Assembly: GCF_018129995.1 (NCBI RefSeq)
Contig: NZ_JAFCKS010000003.1
Coordinates: forward strand, 744,001-808,000
DNA from: Bradyrhizobium sp. SZCCT0153
GTDB taxonomy: Bacteria; Pseudomonadota; Alphaproteobacteria; Rhizobiales; Xanthobacteraceae
DNA: 64,000 nt
Direction: 5' to 3'
Made by a program: the position numbers and the translations under genes
Part shown: in pieces, positions 26,104 to 35,076 of the stretch
How positions within the stretch are numbered: position 1 is the first letter of the stretch
Layout: each line of letters begins with the position of its first letter
The notes under the pieces: generated by a model
Seen by the model: the letters and a program-made list of their open reading frames with translations, nothing else
The model's database searches: none
Told to the model about the DNA's origin: nothing

Positions 26104-26691
26104 CTAGACCTCGAACAACGCTTCAGCGGCCGGGGTGGCCGGCGAACAGGCGGACGACATGCAGGTACCCAACGACCCCTCGCCGCCGGCCCCGGCATCG
26201 CGCATGCCCGCTCCCCTTCCACTAGCGCGTTTCCGGGCGGAGTGGAATTCGGCAATTCGAACAAAAACTCGTGCCTTCAATATTTTAGGCAGGGTTGCGG
26301 GCTCCTGATGCACGGTTTGGCGCTTTCGGCGGCAAGACTGGCGCGAATCTCCACGGCAATCCTGCGCAGTCGCCATGAAGTTTTGATGATTTCGACCGTA
26401 CAATGTTCCGTCACGACTTAAGCCGACGTCAATCTATGGGCCGCACCCGCCTGTTGAAAGAGGGGGGGACCCGACTTGCCGGCTGCCCGCCCCCTGCCGC
26501 ACCCGGGCCGGTGCAACGAGACGATCGGCCGGGCCGTTGAGCGCTCCCGCCGCAACTACCTGTGGTTATCTCTCCGCTGCCTCTGGCGAGCGAACGGACA
26601 ATCGGCGAGGTTCTCGGCAGCAAGATAGCCGGCCGCCGGTCTCGGCAGCGGTCGCTTCAAACAAGAATTTGCATGAGAGGGGGGAGAAACC
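26104..26691. other. 588-bp gene-poor spacer
   Basis: No gene, repeat family or RNA was recognised. A 99-codon frame on the minus strand ends exactly at the following ATG but has no ribosome site and atypical composition. The part near 26260-26310 is relatively AT-rich and probably contains the promoter of the downstream minus-strand gene. The right end holds the GGGGAGA ribosome site of the small secreted protein. Confidence 0.4.
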
Positions 26692-26949
26692 ATGAGGTTT
26701 CAGCTCGGCGCCGTCATCGCGGTGGTCGTTATGGCCGCCGCTCCAGCCGGCGCCAGAGAGCGCAACGACAGTCCGCATTCGCAGGCGTGCATGGCCAAGA
26801 ACGGTTTCAATCTCGACATGTGGCGCGCGCACGCCGCGGGCACTGACGCGCAAGTGTTGCGGTATATCCAGTGCCGGGATGGCGTGTCTGCTGCGCAGGC
26901 CAAGGCCATCGGAATTCGCGACCGCAACTTGAGCGCCGGCTTTCACTGA
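26692..26949 (+). CDS. Small secreted protein, function unknown
   Basis: 85 residues. A signal peptide (FQLGAVIAVVVMAAAPAGA, cleavage near AGA-RE) is followed by a ~62-residue mature domain with two Cys, in SQACMAKNGFNL and YIQCRDGVSAAQ, which could form one disulfide. GGGGAGAAACC before the ATG makes translation likely. The function is not recognised; the gene stands alone. Confidence 0.6.
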   Translation: MRFQLGAVIAVVVMAAAPAGARERNDSPHSQACMAKNGFNLDMWRAHAAGTDAQVLRYIQCRDGVSAAQAKAIGIRDRNLSAGFH

Positions 26950-27017
26950 GCGCATCGCAGCACGAGTTTTCCCGGCCGCAAGGTCAGTGACGTTTCGCCA
27001 GCACGATATGGACTCGG

Positions 27018-27314
27018 TCAGCCCGCCGGCGCGGTACGCGAGACCACCCGATCGCGGAGCCAGGCGCCAATGGTGCAGCCGACGAGGTAGCAGGCGAACA
27101 TGATCAGGCCGAGGTCGAGCCAGTAGCCGAAGCGGCCGGGGACCACATGCGAAAGCGAAGCGCCGACCAGAGCGATCGCGAGCACCGCGAGCCAGCGCGC
27201 GGTCACTTTCGAGGTGCCATTGCCGCGCTGGACCACCGAGATCCAGCCCATGCAAAAGCCGAGCAGCAGCGAGCCGATCAGCCAGCCCAGATGGAATGAG
27301 ACGAGATAGGGCAT
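27018..27314 (-). CDS. Small inner-membrane protein
   Basis: 98 residues with three hydrophobic segments (HLGWLIGSLLLGFCMGWI, WLAVLAIALVGASLSHVV, WLDLGLIMFACYLVGCTIG) and an Arg-containing tail. GAGGTG precedes the ATG, which lies two bases after the stop of the OmpA-family gene, so the pair is an operon. The co-transcription and size suggest an accessory membrane partner for the OmpA/BON protein. Family not recognised. Confidence 0.7.
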   Translation of the reverse strand: MPYLVSFHLGWLIGSLLLGFCMGWISVVQRGNGTSKVTARWLAVLAIALVGASLSHVVPGRFGYWLDLGLIMFACYLVGCTIGAWLRDRVVSRTAPAG

Positions 27315-27316
27315 CG

Positions 27317-28711
27317 TCACCTCACCAGAAATTCGATACGGCGATTCTGCGCCTTGCCGTCGTCGGTGTCGTTGCCGGCGACCGGCCGCGTGCTGCCATA
27401 GCCGACTGCGGTGAAGCGGCTGGCCGGCAGCCCGGCCTTGACCAGATAGTCGATCACCGCCTGCGCGCGCTTCTCCGAGAGCGCCTGGTTGAAGGCGTCC
27501 TCGCCATCGGCATCGGTGTGGCCGGCGACCTCGATATTGGTGGTGGGGCAGCGCAGTGCATTCTCGATCAGATGATCGAGAATGCCGACGGAATCCGGAT
27601 CTATGTCGGCGCGCTTGGGTCCGAAGCGGATGTTGGCCTTGCTCAGGAGCTCCGAGAACAGTTGCTGGCACACCGTGCCGTCGACCGGGCCGGCCGCCGG
27701 CTTGACCGTGATTTCCGGCTTGTATTGCCAGTTTTTCGGGAAGTCCTTGCCGAGGCCCGCGCGGATGTCGTTGGCCGCACCTTCATAGAGCGCATCGCCC
27801 GACAGCTTCACCTCGCGGTCGGATACGACGAGCGTGCCGGTCGACAGCCGCGACAGCGCGCCGAGCGCTGCAATCACGGCGATGTTGAAGGAGCCGGGCG
27901 CGCCGACGCTGGCCTTGAGATTGTCGACGACCTTTTCGTTGAAGAACTTTCGCGACGCGCTTGTGGCGATGGCTGCGTGGACATTGTTGTCGGGAACGTA
28001 GCCGGTGAGCGTCACCGTCGCGGCCACCGGATCCTTGTAGGCCTGGAAGACGTAGGGCGGCGCCTTGACGTCGTTGGCGGCGATCGAAAAGCCTTCAGGC
28101 AGGTTCTTGAGCGCGGCTGCGACCGCTTCGCGGCCGCCGAGTTCGCGCGCCATGCCCGACAGGTTGACCTTGGTGTCCGTTATCGTGATCTTGCCGTCCT
28201 TGAGCTTGCCGATCTGGTCGAGCAGCAGCATCGCAGCCGCCTCGAACCGCGGCGGCGCGCCCCGCGCCAGCCCCATCTGATCGGCCACCTCGACACCGCC
28301 ACCCCCCTTGCGGGCCGCCTCGGTCAGGCGGCCCTTGATCGACGGCAAGGGCGCGGAGCCCGACAGCGTCACCCGCACCACGTCACGCTCGGCGTTCCAG
28401 ACGAAGGGCTTGGCCTCGGCAACGAGGCGGGTCTGGTCGTCGACCAGGCGCACGCCCGGGACGATCTCCACCGCCATCACGGCGTCCCGGCGCCCTTCCT
28501 CGGAAAAGGCGTCCGCGGCCAGGCGGACGTCGCGGCCGTCCACCGCGATCCGGGTCTTGTCCAGAACGGTATCCTTGAGCGCCGCCGAGCTGCGGGCGGA
28601 CAGGTCCGCCTCGACCGGTAAGGTGTTCTTCCAGGCCGCAAATCCCCACATGACAGCCAGGGGGATCAGCCCCGGCCACCATTTGCTGGCCCACCTGAAA
28701 AGCTTCTGCAT
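27317..28711 (-). CDS. OmpA-family protein with BON-like domains
   Basis: 464 residues. One N-terminal anchor (WWPGLIPLAVMWGFAAW) leads into a long periplasmic region with two BON-like units, seen as repeated patterns with KITITDTKVNLSGMAREL and TVTLTGYVPDNNVHAAI, and a C-terminal OmpA domain that binds peptidoglycan: VAGHTDADGEDAFNQALSEK then VGYGSTRPVAGND and KAQNRRIEF. The layout resembles mycobacterial ArfA/OmpATb. The ATG starting MQKLFRW is chosen to keep the anchor close to the start; one earlier in-frame ATG adds 12 residues. Confidence 0.82.
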   Translation of the reverse strand: MQKLFRWASKWWPGLIPLAVMWGFAAWKNTLPVEADLSARSSAALKDTVLDKTRIAVDGRDVRLAADAFSEEGRRDAVMAVEIVPGVRLVDDQTRLVAEAKPFVWNAERDVVRVTLSGSAPLPSIKGRLTEAARKGGGGVEVADQMGLARGAPPRFEAAAMLLLDQIGKLKDGKITITDTKVNLSGMARELGGREAVAAALKNLPEGFSIAANDVKAPPYVFQAYKDPVAATVTLTGYVPDNNVHAAIATSASRKFFNEKVVDNLKASVGAPGSFNIAVIAALGALSRLSTGTLVVSDREVKLSGDALYEGAANDIRAGLGKDFPKNWQYKPEITVKPAAGPVDGTVCQQLFSELLSKANIRFGPKRADIDPDSVGILDHLIENALRCPTTNIEVAGHTDADGEDAFNQALSEKRAQAVIDYLVKAGLPASRFTAVGYGSTRPVAGNDTDDGKAQNRRIEFLVR

Positions 28712-28876
28712 TCGACGACCCGAACTCTGGAACCGGAGACAAAACAAACCCTTGTCAGGCTGTCAAACCGGAAATGGCGGCCCTCCCAAGGCCTTTGCAT
28801 GGACAATTGGAATAACTTTTTCTTCAAGGGTTCTTCCGTAAGTTGAGGGTGGAATGCCAGAGTCCGCCAGCCGGTC

Positions 28877-29935
28877 ATGAAACAACTTCGTAACAACGTC
28901 ATCCGCGCCGGGCTGGAAGCACTCTATTTCAGCGGGGCGCACCACCTGTTGCGCCCGCTTTTGTCGGGCGTCGGCGCCATTTTCATGCTGCATCACGTGC
29001 GGCCGGCCCGCGAGGCCGCATTCCAGCCGAACCGGCATCTCGAGGTCACCCCCGAATTCCTGCGCGCCGCCCTGAGCCATTTGCGCTCGCGCGAGATCGA
29101 CATCGTCAGCATGGACGAGCTGCATGAGCGGCTGGTGCGGGGCCGGTTCTCCCGCCGCTTCGCCGCTTTCACGCTCGATGACGGCTATCGCGACAATCTC
29201 GACCATGCGCTGCCCGTTCTGCGCGAATTTGACGCGCCACTGGCGGTCTATGTCGCCAGCGACTTCGCCGAGGGCACCGGACGGCTGTGGTGGGCGGCAC
29301 TGGAGGCCGTGATCGCCAAGACCGAGCAGATCGAGGTGAAGATCGGCACTTCGGCGCTGCGGCTCGATGCGACCACGCCCGCGGCCAAGCAGGTCGCATT
29401 CGACCGTCTGCACGACTGGCTGCGCGCGCTGCCGGGTGAGCACGATCTCAAGCGCGAGATCGAGGCGCTCTGCACGAGATACGGCGTCGACATCGCCGCG
29501 CTGTGCCGCGACCTCTGCCTGTCCTGGGACGAGGTGAAGACGTTTGCCGCCGATCCCCTCGTCACGATCGGCGCCCACACCGTCAGCCATTGCAACCTGG
29601 CCAGGCAAAGCGAAGAGATCGCCACGCAGGAGATGGCGGCGAGCCGCGCGCGGATCGAGCAGGCGCTCGGCCGCACGGTGCAGCATTTCGCCTATCCCTA
29701 TGGCGACCGTGGAGCGGCGGGCGCGCGCGAATTCACCCTTGCTGCGGCCGCCGGATTCAAGACCGCGGTGACGACGCGGCCCGGCATGCTGTTCGCCGAG
29801 AACGCCGGCCACATGACCGCGCTGCCGCGCGTCTCGCTCAACGGCAATTACCAGGACGCGCGAATTCTGCCGGTGTTGACCTCGGGCGCCGCGACCGCGA
29901 TGTGGAACGGCTTCCGCCGGATCGCGGCGGCCTGA
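28877..29935 (+). CDS. NodB-type polysaccharide deacetylase
   Basis: 352-residue carbohydrate esterase 4 family protein. The catalytic base and metal Asp pair are in AAFTLDDGYRDN and the metal histidines in IGAHTVSHCNLAR (H-x4-H). A FMLHHVRPA motif near residue 36 resembles export-polysaccharide deacetylases. The C-terminal half includes YPYGDRGAAGAREF and a TTRPGM segment. There is no obvious signal peptide. It is probably a modifier of surface polysaccharide or lipid-linked sugar. Confidence 0.85.
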   Translation: MKQLRNNVIRAGLEALYFSGAHHLLRPLLSGVGAIFMLHHVRPAREAAFQPNRHLEVTPEFLRAALSHLRSREIDIVSMDELHERLVRGRFSRRFAAFTLDDGYRDNLDHALPVLREFDAPLAVYVASDFAEGTGRLWWAALEAVIAKTEQIEVKIGTSALRLDATTPAAKQVAFDRLHDWLRALPGEHDLKREIEALCTRYGVDIAALCRDLCLSWDEVKTFAADPLVTIGAHTVSHCNLARQSEEIATQEMAASRARIEQALGRTVQHFAYPYGDRGAAGAREFTLAAAAGFKTAVTTRPGMLFAENAGHMTALPRVSLNGNYQDARILPVLTSGAATAMWNGFRRIAAA

Positions 29936-29950
29936 TCCTTCACACTCAGA

Positions 29951-30041
29951 CCTCATCCTGAGGGCGCTCCGAAGGAGCGCGTCTCGAAGGATGGGCCGCC
30001 CGCATCCTTCGAGACGCGCTGACGCGCTCCTCAGGATGAGG
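29951..30041. repeat. Palindromic repeat, CCTCATCCTGAGG family
   Basis: A nearly perfect long inverted repeat: CCTCATCCTGAGG...AAGGATG and CATCCTT...CCTCAGGATGAGG, with a short GGCCGCCCG loop. It lies between the deacetylase and the SDR gene and probably acts as a bidirectional terminator-like hairpin. The family is frequent in Bradyrhizobium. Confidence 0.9.
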
Positions 30042-30114
30042 GCGGAGCGCGCGACGGTTCCTTGACTCCCCTCCCTGCCGCGCTCAAAACGTCGCCAAAC
30101 CAAAGGGAGGCACC

Positions 30115-30915
30115 ATGTTCGACGATCTGTTCTCGCTCAAAGGCCGCATCGCACTCGTGACCGGCGGCTCGCGCGGCATCGGCAAGATGATCGCGGCGGG
30201 CTTCCTCGCGCAAGGCGCTGCGAAGGTCTACATCACCGCGCGCAAGGCGGGACCTTGCGAGGCTACGGCGAAAGAGCTGTCAGGCCAATATCACGGCGAG
30301 TGCATCGCGCTGCCGATCGACATCTCGACCGTCGAAGGCTGCGACAAGCTCGCCGGCGAAATCATCAAGCTGGAGCCGAAGCTCGACATCCTCGTCAACA
30401 ATGCCGGCGCCGCCTGGGGCGCGGAGTTCGACGAATTCCCGGAAAGCGGCTGGGACAAGGTCATGGACCTCAACGTCAAGTCGCTGTTCTTCCTGACCAA
30501 GGCGCTGGCGAAACCGCTGCGCGCGGCTGCAAGCGCAGAACGTCCGGCCAAGGTCATCAACATCGCCTCGGTCGACGGCATCTTCGTCAATCCGAGCGAG
30601 ACCTATTCCTACGCCGCCAGCAAAGCCGCCGTGATCCATCTGACGCGGCGCATGGCGACGAAACTGATCAAGGACAACATCAATGTCACCGCGATCGCGC
30701 CCGGCGCGTTCAAGTCCGACATGAACCGGGCCGCGCGCGACCATGCGGACGACGTCGCAAAGCGTATTCCGGCGCGGCGCATCGGAACCGACGAGGACAT
30801 GGCGGGAGTGGCGATCTATCTCGCGTCGCGGGCCGGCGACTACGTGGTCGGCAACACCATCGCCGTCGACGGCGGCGTGGTCTACGCCAATGCCGGGCTT
30901 GAGATCGCGGGGTAG
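30115..30915 (+). CDS. SDR family oxidoreductase (RhlG/FabG-like)
   Basis: NADP-type short-chain dehydrogenase of 266 residues. Cofactor motif VTGGSRGIGKM, then LVNNAGAAWG, catalytic Ser in INIASVDGI and YSYAASKAAV (Y-x3-K). The GIFVNPSETYSYA stretch and the ITARKAGPCEATAKEL loop resemble RhlG-type reductases. The ATG follows GGGAGG. It faces boxB across a repeat and is probably independent of the box genes. The substrate is unknown. Confidence 0.87.
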   Translation: MFDDLFSLKGRIALVTGGSRGIGKMIAAGFLAQGAAKVYITARKAGPCEATAKELSGQYHGECIALPIDISTVEGCDKLAGEIIKLEPKLDILVNNAGAAWGAEFDEFPESGWDKVMDLNVKSLFFLTKALAKPLRAAASAERPAKVINIASVDGIFVNPSETYSYAASKAAVIHLTRRMATKLIKDNINVTAIAPGAFKSDMNRAARDHADDVAKRIPARRIGTDEDMAGVAIYLASRAGDYVVGNTIAVDGGVVYANAGLEIAG

Positions 30916-30945
30916 GCGGCGCGAGCCCGCGGCGCGGACGGTGCG

Positions 30946-31080
30946 CTCCCTCGCCCCGTTCTTACGGGGAGAGGGTTGGGGTGAGGGGCTCTCTCCTCAC
31001 GTGAGATTGTCGCCGCACCTGTACCCTCTCACCCGGATCGCAAGAGCGATCCGACCTCTCCCCGCAAGCGGGGAGAGGTG
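30946..31080. repeat. Intergenic repeat, CTCTCCCCG...CGGGGAGAGG family
   Basis: Two imperfect hairpins with CTCGCCCCG...CGGGGAGAGGG and CTCTCCCCGCAAGCGGGGAGAG lie between the convergent SDR and boxB. The hairpin could end both transcripts. Confidence 0.75.
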
Positions 31081-31090
31081 AAGAAGTCGC

Positions 31091-32542
31091 CTACGACTCG
31101 ATCTTCACGTACTCGAAATCGCCGGGCTTGTTGTCGATGCCGACTTTCGGCGGCGAGATCCAGGAGGCGAACTGGCCGGTTTCGGTCACGGGCTGCATCA
31201 GCGAGGAGATGAAGTCGCCGTCGGCCGTCGAAGGCAGCCATTCGTCCTTGCGCTTCGCCCAGGTGGCATCGTCGATCAAGAGACCGTCCGGGGTCGCATG
31301 CACGTCCTTGAACTCGCCGATGTGGCGGTGGAAGGCGACATTCGGCAGCTTGAGCTGGAACTGATAGCCAGCGGTCGAGATCACCTTGTTCCAGCGCAGC
31401 ATGCCCTTGACGCAATCCTGGCTGTAATCATCGCGCAGGCGCATGTTGAGCGCGGTCAGCGCCGGCTCATCGACCAGCTTGATCTCGCCGTCGATGAACT
31501 TGAGCACCGGATAGGTCGCGTTCTTGAGCTGGTGATCGTCGTCAATCTGGGTCTCGTGATAGCGGCCCTTGATGCCGGTGTTGAAGGCATTCGCCGCGTT
31601 GGTCGAGACTTCCGAGCCGAACAGGTCGAGCGACAACGTGTAGTGCAGGTTCAGCTTCTTCTGGATCGTCGGCAGGTCGATCACGCCGAGCGCGCGGACC
31701 TTGGCGATGTCGGTGGGATCGGTGATGCCGGCTTCGCGCATTGCATCGCAGGTGCGCTGCACCACGCGGGTGATGCCGGTCTCGCCGACGAACATGTGGT
31801 GCGCTTCTTCCGTCAGCATGAAGCGGCAGGTCCGCGAGAGCGGATCGAAGCCCGACTGGGCGAGGCTGTGCAGCTGCATCTTGCCGTCGCGGTCGGTGAA
31901 ATAGGTGAACATGAAGAAGGACAACCAGTCCGGCGTCGCCTCGTTGAAGGCGCCCAGCATGCGCGGCGCGTCGGCATCGCCTGAGCGACGACGCAGCAGA
32001 TCATCGGCCTCCTCGCGGCCGTCGCGGCCGAAATATTTCTGGAGCAGATAGACCATCGCCCAAAGGTGACGACCCTCCTCGACATTGACCTGGAACAGAT
32101 TGCGCATGTCGTAGAGCGAGGGCGCGGTCTTGCCGAGATGGCGCTGCTGCTCGACGGAGGCCGGCTCGGTGTCGCCCTGGATCACGATCAGGCGGCGCAG
32201 CATGGCGCGATACTCGCCCGGGACTTCCTGCCAGGCCGGCTCGCCAAAATGCTCGCCGAACGGGACGACGCGATTTTCCTCCTGCGGCGCGAGCAGGATG
32301 CCCCAGCGATAGTCGGGCATGCGCACATAGTCGAACTTGGCCCAGCCGCGCGGATCGACTGAATAGGCCGTGCGCAGATACACCAGCGATTCCTGGAAGC
32401 CCTCGGGGCCCATGTCGCTCCACCAGTCCATGTAGCCGGGATGCCAGCCTTCCAGCGCTTTGAGCACCTGGCGGTCTTCGGCGAGATTCACGTTGTTCGG
32501 AATCTTGGTCGAGTAGTCGACGTTCATGATGTTCATGTTCAT
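31091..32542 (-). CDS. boxB: Benzoyl-CoA 2,3-epoxidase, oxygenase subunit BoxB
   Basis: Di-iron epoxidase of 483 residues that, with reductase BoxA, turns benzoyl-CoA into its 2,3-epoxide in aerobic benzoate degradation. The di-iron ligands sit in VNVEEGRHLWAMVYLL and in FMLTEEAHHMFVGETG. The N-terminal EDRQVLKALEGWHPGYMDWW and the PDYRWGILLAPQEE segment are typical of BoxB. AAGGAGAT lies eight bases before the ATG. It follows boxC on the same strand after 178 bases containing a repeat. No boxA follows; the SDR is on the opposite strand. Confidence 0.95.
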   Translation of the reverse strand: MNMNIMNVDYSTKIPNNVNLAEDRQVLKALEGWHPGYMDWWSDMGPEGFQESLVYLRTAYSVDPRGWAKFDYVRMPDYRWGILLAPQEENRVVPFGEHFGEPAWQEVPGEYRAMLRRLIVIQGDTEPASVEQQRHLGKTAPSLYDMRNLFQVNVEEGRHLWAMVYLLQKYFGRDGREEADDLLRRRSGDADAPRMLGAFNEATPDWLSFFMFTYFTDRDGKMQLHSLAQSGFDPLSRTCRFMLTEEAHHMFVGETGITRVVQRTCDAMREAGITDPTDIAKVRALGVIDLPTIQKKLNLHYTLSLDLFGSEVSTNAANAFNTGIKGRYHETQIDDDHQLKNATYPVLKFIDGEIKLVDEPALTALNMRLRDDYSQDCVKGMLRWNKVISTAGYQFQLKLPNVAFHRHIGEFKDVHATPDGLLIDDATWAKRKDEWLPSTADGDFISSLMQPVTETGQFASWISPPKVGIDNKPGDFEYVKIES

Positions 32543-32564
32543 GGCCGCATCTCCTTGCTCCGTC

Positions 32565-32717
32565 TCGTGTCCCGGACGCAGTGCGGCGCGAAGTGCTGCA
32601 CTGCTGAGCCGGGACCTATTGTCTGGTCCGTTCCGGGTCCCGGTTCTGCGCAGCGGCACCATAGCGCGTTGAAGACGCGCGTTGCGCTTTTGGTGCCGCA
32701 GCGCGCCCGGGACACGA
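32565..32717. repeat. Palindromic repeat between boxC and boxB
   Basis: Outer arms TCGTGTCCCGG and CCGGGACACGA pair perfectly (11 bp). Inner short repeats include CGCGTTG and GCGCGCCC. It may form a processing hairpin between the two transcripts. Confidence 0.75.
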
Positions 32718-32720
32718 AAA

Positions 32721-34409
32721 CTACACTCTCGTCATATCGAATTTCGGCTTCTGGCCGCTGCCGTAGCGGCGCAGCGCGCCTTCCTCGCCGACCGCGTTGG
32801 GGCGCTGGAAGATCCAGTTCTGCCAGGCGGTGAGACGCGAGAAGATCTTCGATTCCATCGTCTCGGGACCGACGAAGCGCAAATTCGCTTCCATGCCGGT
32901 GAGACTGTCGGGCGAGAAGCTGGCGCGCTCCTCCAGAAACACGCGAACCTCGTCGTCCCAGTCGATGTCGTCGAGCGCGAAGGTGACGAGGCCGAGTTCT
33001 TCGGCCTGCTCGGCATCGATCGCGGTACCCATGGTGGCTTCCGCGCGCTCCACATCGGACGGATCGGCCTGGAAACGCGACGAAAGCCGCGTCAGGCCAT
33101 GGCTCATCGGATACGGACCGAAATTCATCGCCGACAGCTCGATCGAGGGCGGCGGACGATTGTCGCCCTGGCGGGTGCCGATCAGCATGTAGGAGCGGTC
33201 GGCGGCGAAGACGAGCTCGGCGAGCGTGCCGGCAAAGCAGGAGCCGGGCTCGACCAGCGTCACCAGTGTACGCGAGGTGACGTCGATGCGTTTGAGCACG
33301 CGCTTCCAGTAGTGCCGGATTTCGTTGACCAGCCAGTGCACCTTGTTGGCTTCGAGGAAGGCATCGCTGGCGAGCACGTGGGCGCGGTCACCATGGCTCT
33401 TGAACACCAGCATCGCGATCTCGAGCTCGTTGATGCGCAGGTGCAGGATCGCGTCGTCGATCTCGCGCGCGACCTGAAGCGGCCAGAACGACGCCCCCTG
33501 CGCCATCATGCCGTCAATGTCGGCCGGCGGCGGCGCCTCCGGCGCCTTGATCGAGATCGTGGCGATGCGGGCCGTGCGGTCGATATCGACCGTGACGAAG
33601 CCGTAGCGGATGCTGGTTTCGTCGATGATGCGCTTGAGCGGGGTGAGCGCGATGCCCTTGCCGCTGCCCTTGCGTTTCGAGGCGGCTGCGAATTCCCTGG
33701 CGCGCTCGGCGACCTTGGCTTCGAGTTTTGAGTTCGGCGCGATCTCGTCGACCAATCGCCACTGCACGGCGCGCTTGCCCTTCACGCCCTCCTCGATGGT
33801 GCAGAAGAAATCGGCGTGGTCGCGGCGCACCTTGCGCTTGTCGACGACGCGGGTGAGGCCGCCGGTGCCAGGCAGCACCGCGAGCAGCGGCACTTCGGGC
33901 AGAGCGACGGCAGACGAGCCGTCGTCGGCGAGGATGATGTGGTCGGTGGCGAGCGCCAGCTCATAGCCGCCGCCGGCGGCCGAGCCGTTCACCACGGTGA
34001 TGAAACGCTGGCCGGAATTCTCCGACGAATCCTCCATGCCGTTACGGGTCTCGTTGGTGAACTTGCAGAAATTGACCTTGTGGGCATGGGTGGAGCCCGC
34101 GAGCATGCGGATGTTGGCGCCGGCGCAGAACACGCGGTTCTTGGCCGAGCGCATCACCACGACCTTCACCTCGGGGTGCTCGAAGCGCAGCCGCTGCACG
34201 GCGTCCGCGAGTTCGATGTCGACGCCGAGATCGTAGGAATTGAGCTTGAGCAGATAGCCTTCGAACAGACCGCCGTTCTCGTCGACATCCATGGTCAGCG
34301 TCGCGACGTCACCTTCGACCGCAACCTTCCAGTGCCGATAGCGGGACGGCTCGGTCTGGAAATCGATGAATGTCGCGCCGCCTGCGAGGCGCCGATCTTC
34401 CCCGGCCAT
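32721..34409 (-). CDS. boxC: 2,3-epoxybenzoyl-CoA dihydrolase BoxC
   Basis: Ring-opening hydrolase that converts the 2,3-epoxide to 3,4-dehydroadipyl-CoA semialdehyde and formate. 562 residues, the size of the two-crotonase-domain BoxC. First-domain motifs: SAKNRVFCAGANIRML (oxyanion hole) and VVNGSAAGGGYELAL. A second crotonase-like half follows after a link region with TAWQNWIFQRPNA near the C-terminus. AAGGG precedes the ATG. Two BoxR-type operator candidates lie directly upstream. Confidence 0.95.
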   Translation of the reverse strand: MAGEDRRLAGGATFIDFQTEPSRYRHWKVAVEGDVATLTMDVDENGGLFEGYLLKLNSYDLGVDIELADAVQRLRFEHPEVKVVVMRSAKNRVFCAGANIRMLAGSTHAHKVNFCKFTNETRNGMEDSSENSGQRFITVVNGSAAGGGYELALATDHIILADDGSSAVALPEVPLLAVLPGTGGLTRVVDKRKVRRDHADFFCTIEEGVKGKRAVQWRLVDEIAPNSKLEAKVAERAREFAAASKRKGSGKGIALTPLKRIIDETSIRYGFVTVDIDRTARIATISIKAPEAPPPADIDGMMAQGASFWPLQVAREIDDAILHLRINELEIAMLVFKSHGDRAHVLASDAFLEANKVHWLVNEIRHYWKRVLKRIDVTSRTLVTLVEPGSCFAGTLAELVFAADRSYMLIGTRQGDNRPPPSIELSAMNFGPYPMSHGLTRLSSRFQADPSDVERAEATMGTAIDAEQAEELGLVTFALDDIDWDDEVRVFLEERASFSPDSLTGMEANLRFVGPETMESKIFSRLTAWQNWIFQRPNAVGEEGALRRYGSGQKPKFDMTRV

Positions 34410-34453
34410 GGGCCACCCTTGAGCTTGATTATGCGTTCTGAGCTTTAGCGTTA

Positions 34454-34471
34454 GATGCACAATAGTGCATC
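34454..34471 (+). promoter_or_regulatory. Operator candidate 1 before boxC
   Basis: GATGCACAATAGTGCATC is a 7+4+7 perfect palindrome centred 53 bases before the boxC ATG. It contains TGCA-N6-TGCA, the reported core of the BzdR/BoxR type operator, and is one of five similar sites in this window. Confidence 0.75.
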
Positions 34472-34504
34472 TTTTTACAGCCGTCTACCCCTTAGCGGGA
34501 TGGA

Positions 34505-34522
34505 CATGCATTTTGTTTCATG
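34505..34522 (-). promoter_or_regulatory. Operator candidate 2 before boxC
   Basis: The minus-strand 18-mer CATGAAACAAAATGCATG matches the site before the liv operon (47747-47764) at 16 of 18 positions and lies 51 bases (centre to centre) from operator 1, about five helical turns. Confidence 0.7.
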
Positions 34523-34530
34523 CGCGCAAT

Positions 34531-35055
34531 TCAGGACCGCACGATCGCGCCGAGGGCGATCCAGTCTGCCTTGGAAAGCTCAGACCGGCCGAGCTTGGCT
34601 TGCAACAGCGCGACCAGGGCCGGAACAGGGAAGGTCTCGACGAAGCCATCGCCGGCCGCAGCCGCCTTGCGGGAATTCAGCGGCCGCAGTTCGCCGAGCG
34701 CCTCGCCGAACAGCCGGGCGGCCGAATGCAGCCGCTGCATGCGCAGCCGCAGATTCGCATTGGCGATGTGGATGCAGGCGCGCAGCAGAATGCGCTCGCG
34801 GCCGCCTTGCGGCGCTGCGGCCCACACCGCTTCCAGCACCTCCTGCGATTCCCAGAAATAGCCGCGGTCGTTGAGAGCGAGCCCGTAACGCAGCGCCGGA
34901 TGGCGCGCCGGCACATGGCCGCGAAAGGCCGAAGGCACCAGCGCCTTGGCCAGGTCGAGCGTCTCGTGGTCCGCATCGACCGCACCGGTCTCGCCCGGCA
35001 CGTGGGCCCATTGCGGCCACGGCAGCGGGCCGCTCGCGTTCGACGGCACACTCAT
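34531..35055 (-). CDS. DUF309 domain protein of the box cluster
   Basis: 174 residues. The domain core is HPALRYGLALNDRGYFWESQ then EVLEAVWAAAPQGGRERILL, the typical DUF309 pattern of helices with conserved His, Tyr, Glu and Trp. The function of DUF309 is not known. It lies 21 bases after the hydrolase gene on the same strand and upstream of boxC, and from recall such proteins often accompany box genes, so a role in benzoyl-CoA metabolism is a guess from context. Confidence 0.8.
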   Translation of the reverse strand: MSVPSNASGPLPWPQWAHVPGETGAVDADHETLDLAKALVPSAFRGHVPARHPALRYGLALNDRGYFWESQEVLEAVWAAAPQGGRERILLRACIHIANANLRLRMQRLHSAARLFGEALGELRPLNSRKAAAAGDGFVETFPVPALVALLQAKLGRSELSKADWIALGAIVRS

Positions 35056-35076
35056 TGAGGGCGTGCCTCCGCAACA

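Noticed and set aside
26104..26403. 99-codon minus-strand frame ending directly before the flippase-like gene
   Set aside because: Perfect abutting is by chance; no ribosome site, no domain, atypical amino acids. Kept as spacer.
27018..27671. 217-codon form of the small membrane protein
   Set aside because: The N-terminal half is a shadow of the OmpA-family gene; the internal ATG with GAGGTG is the real start.
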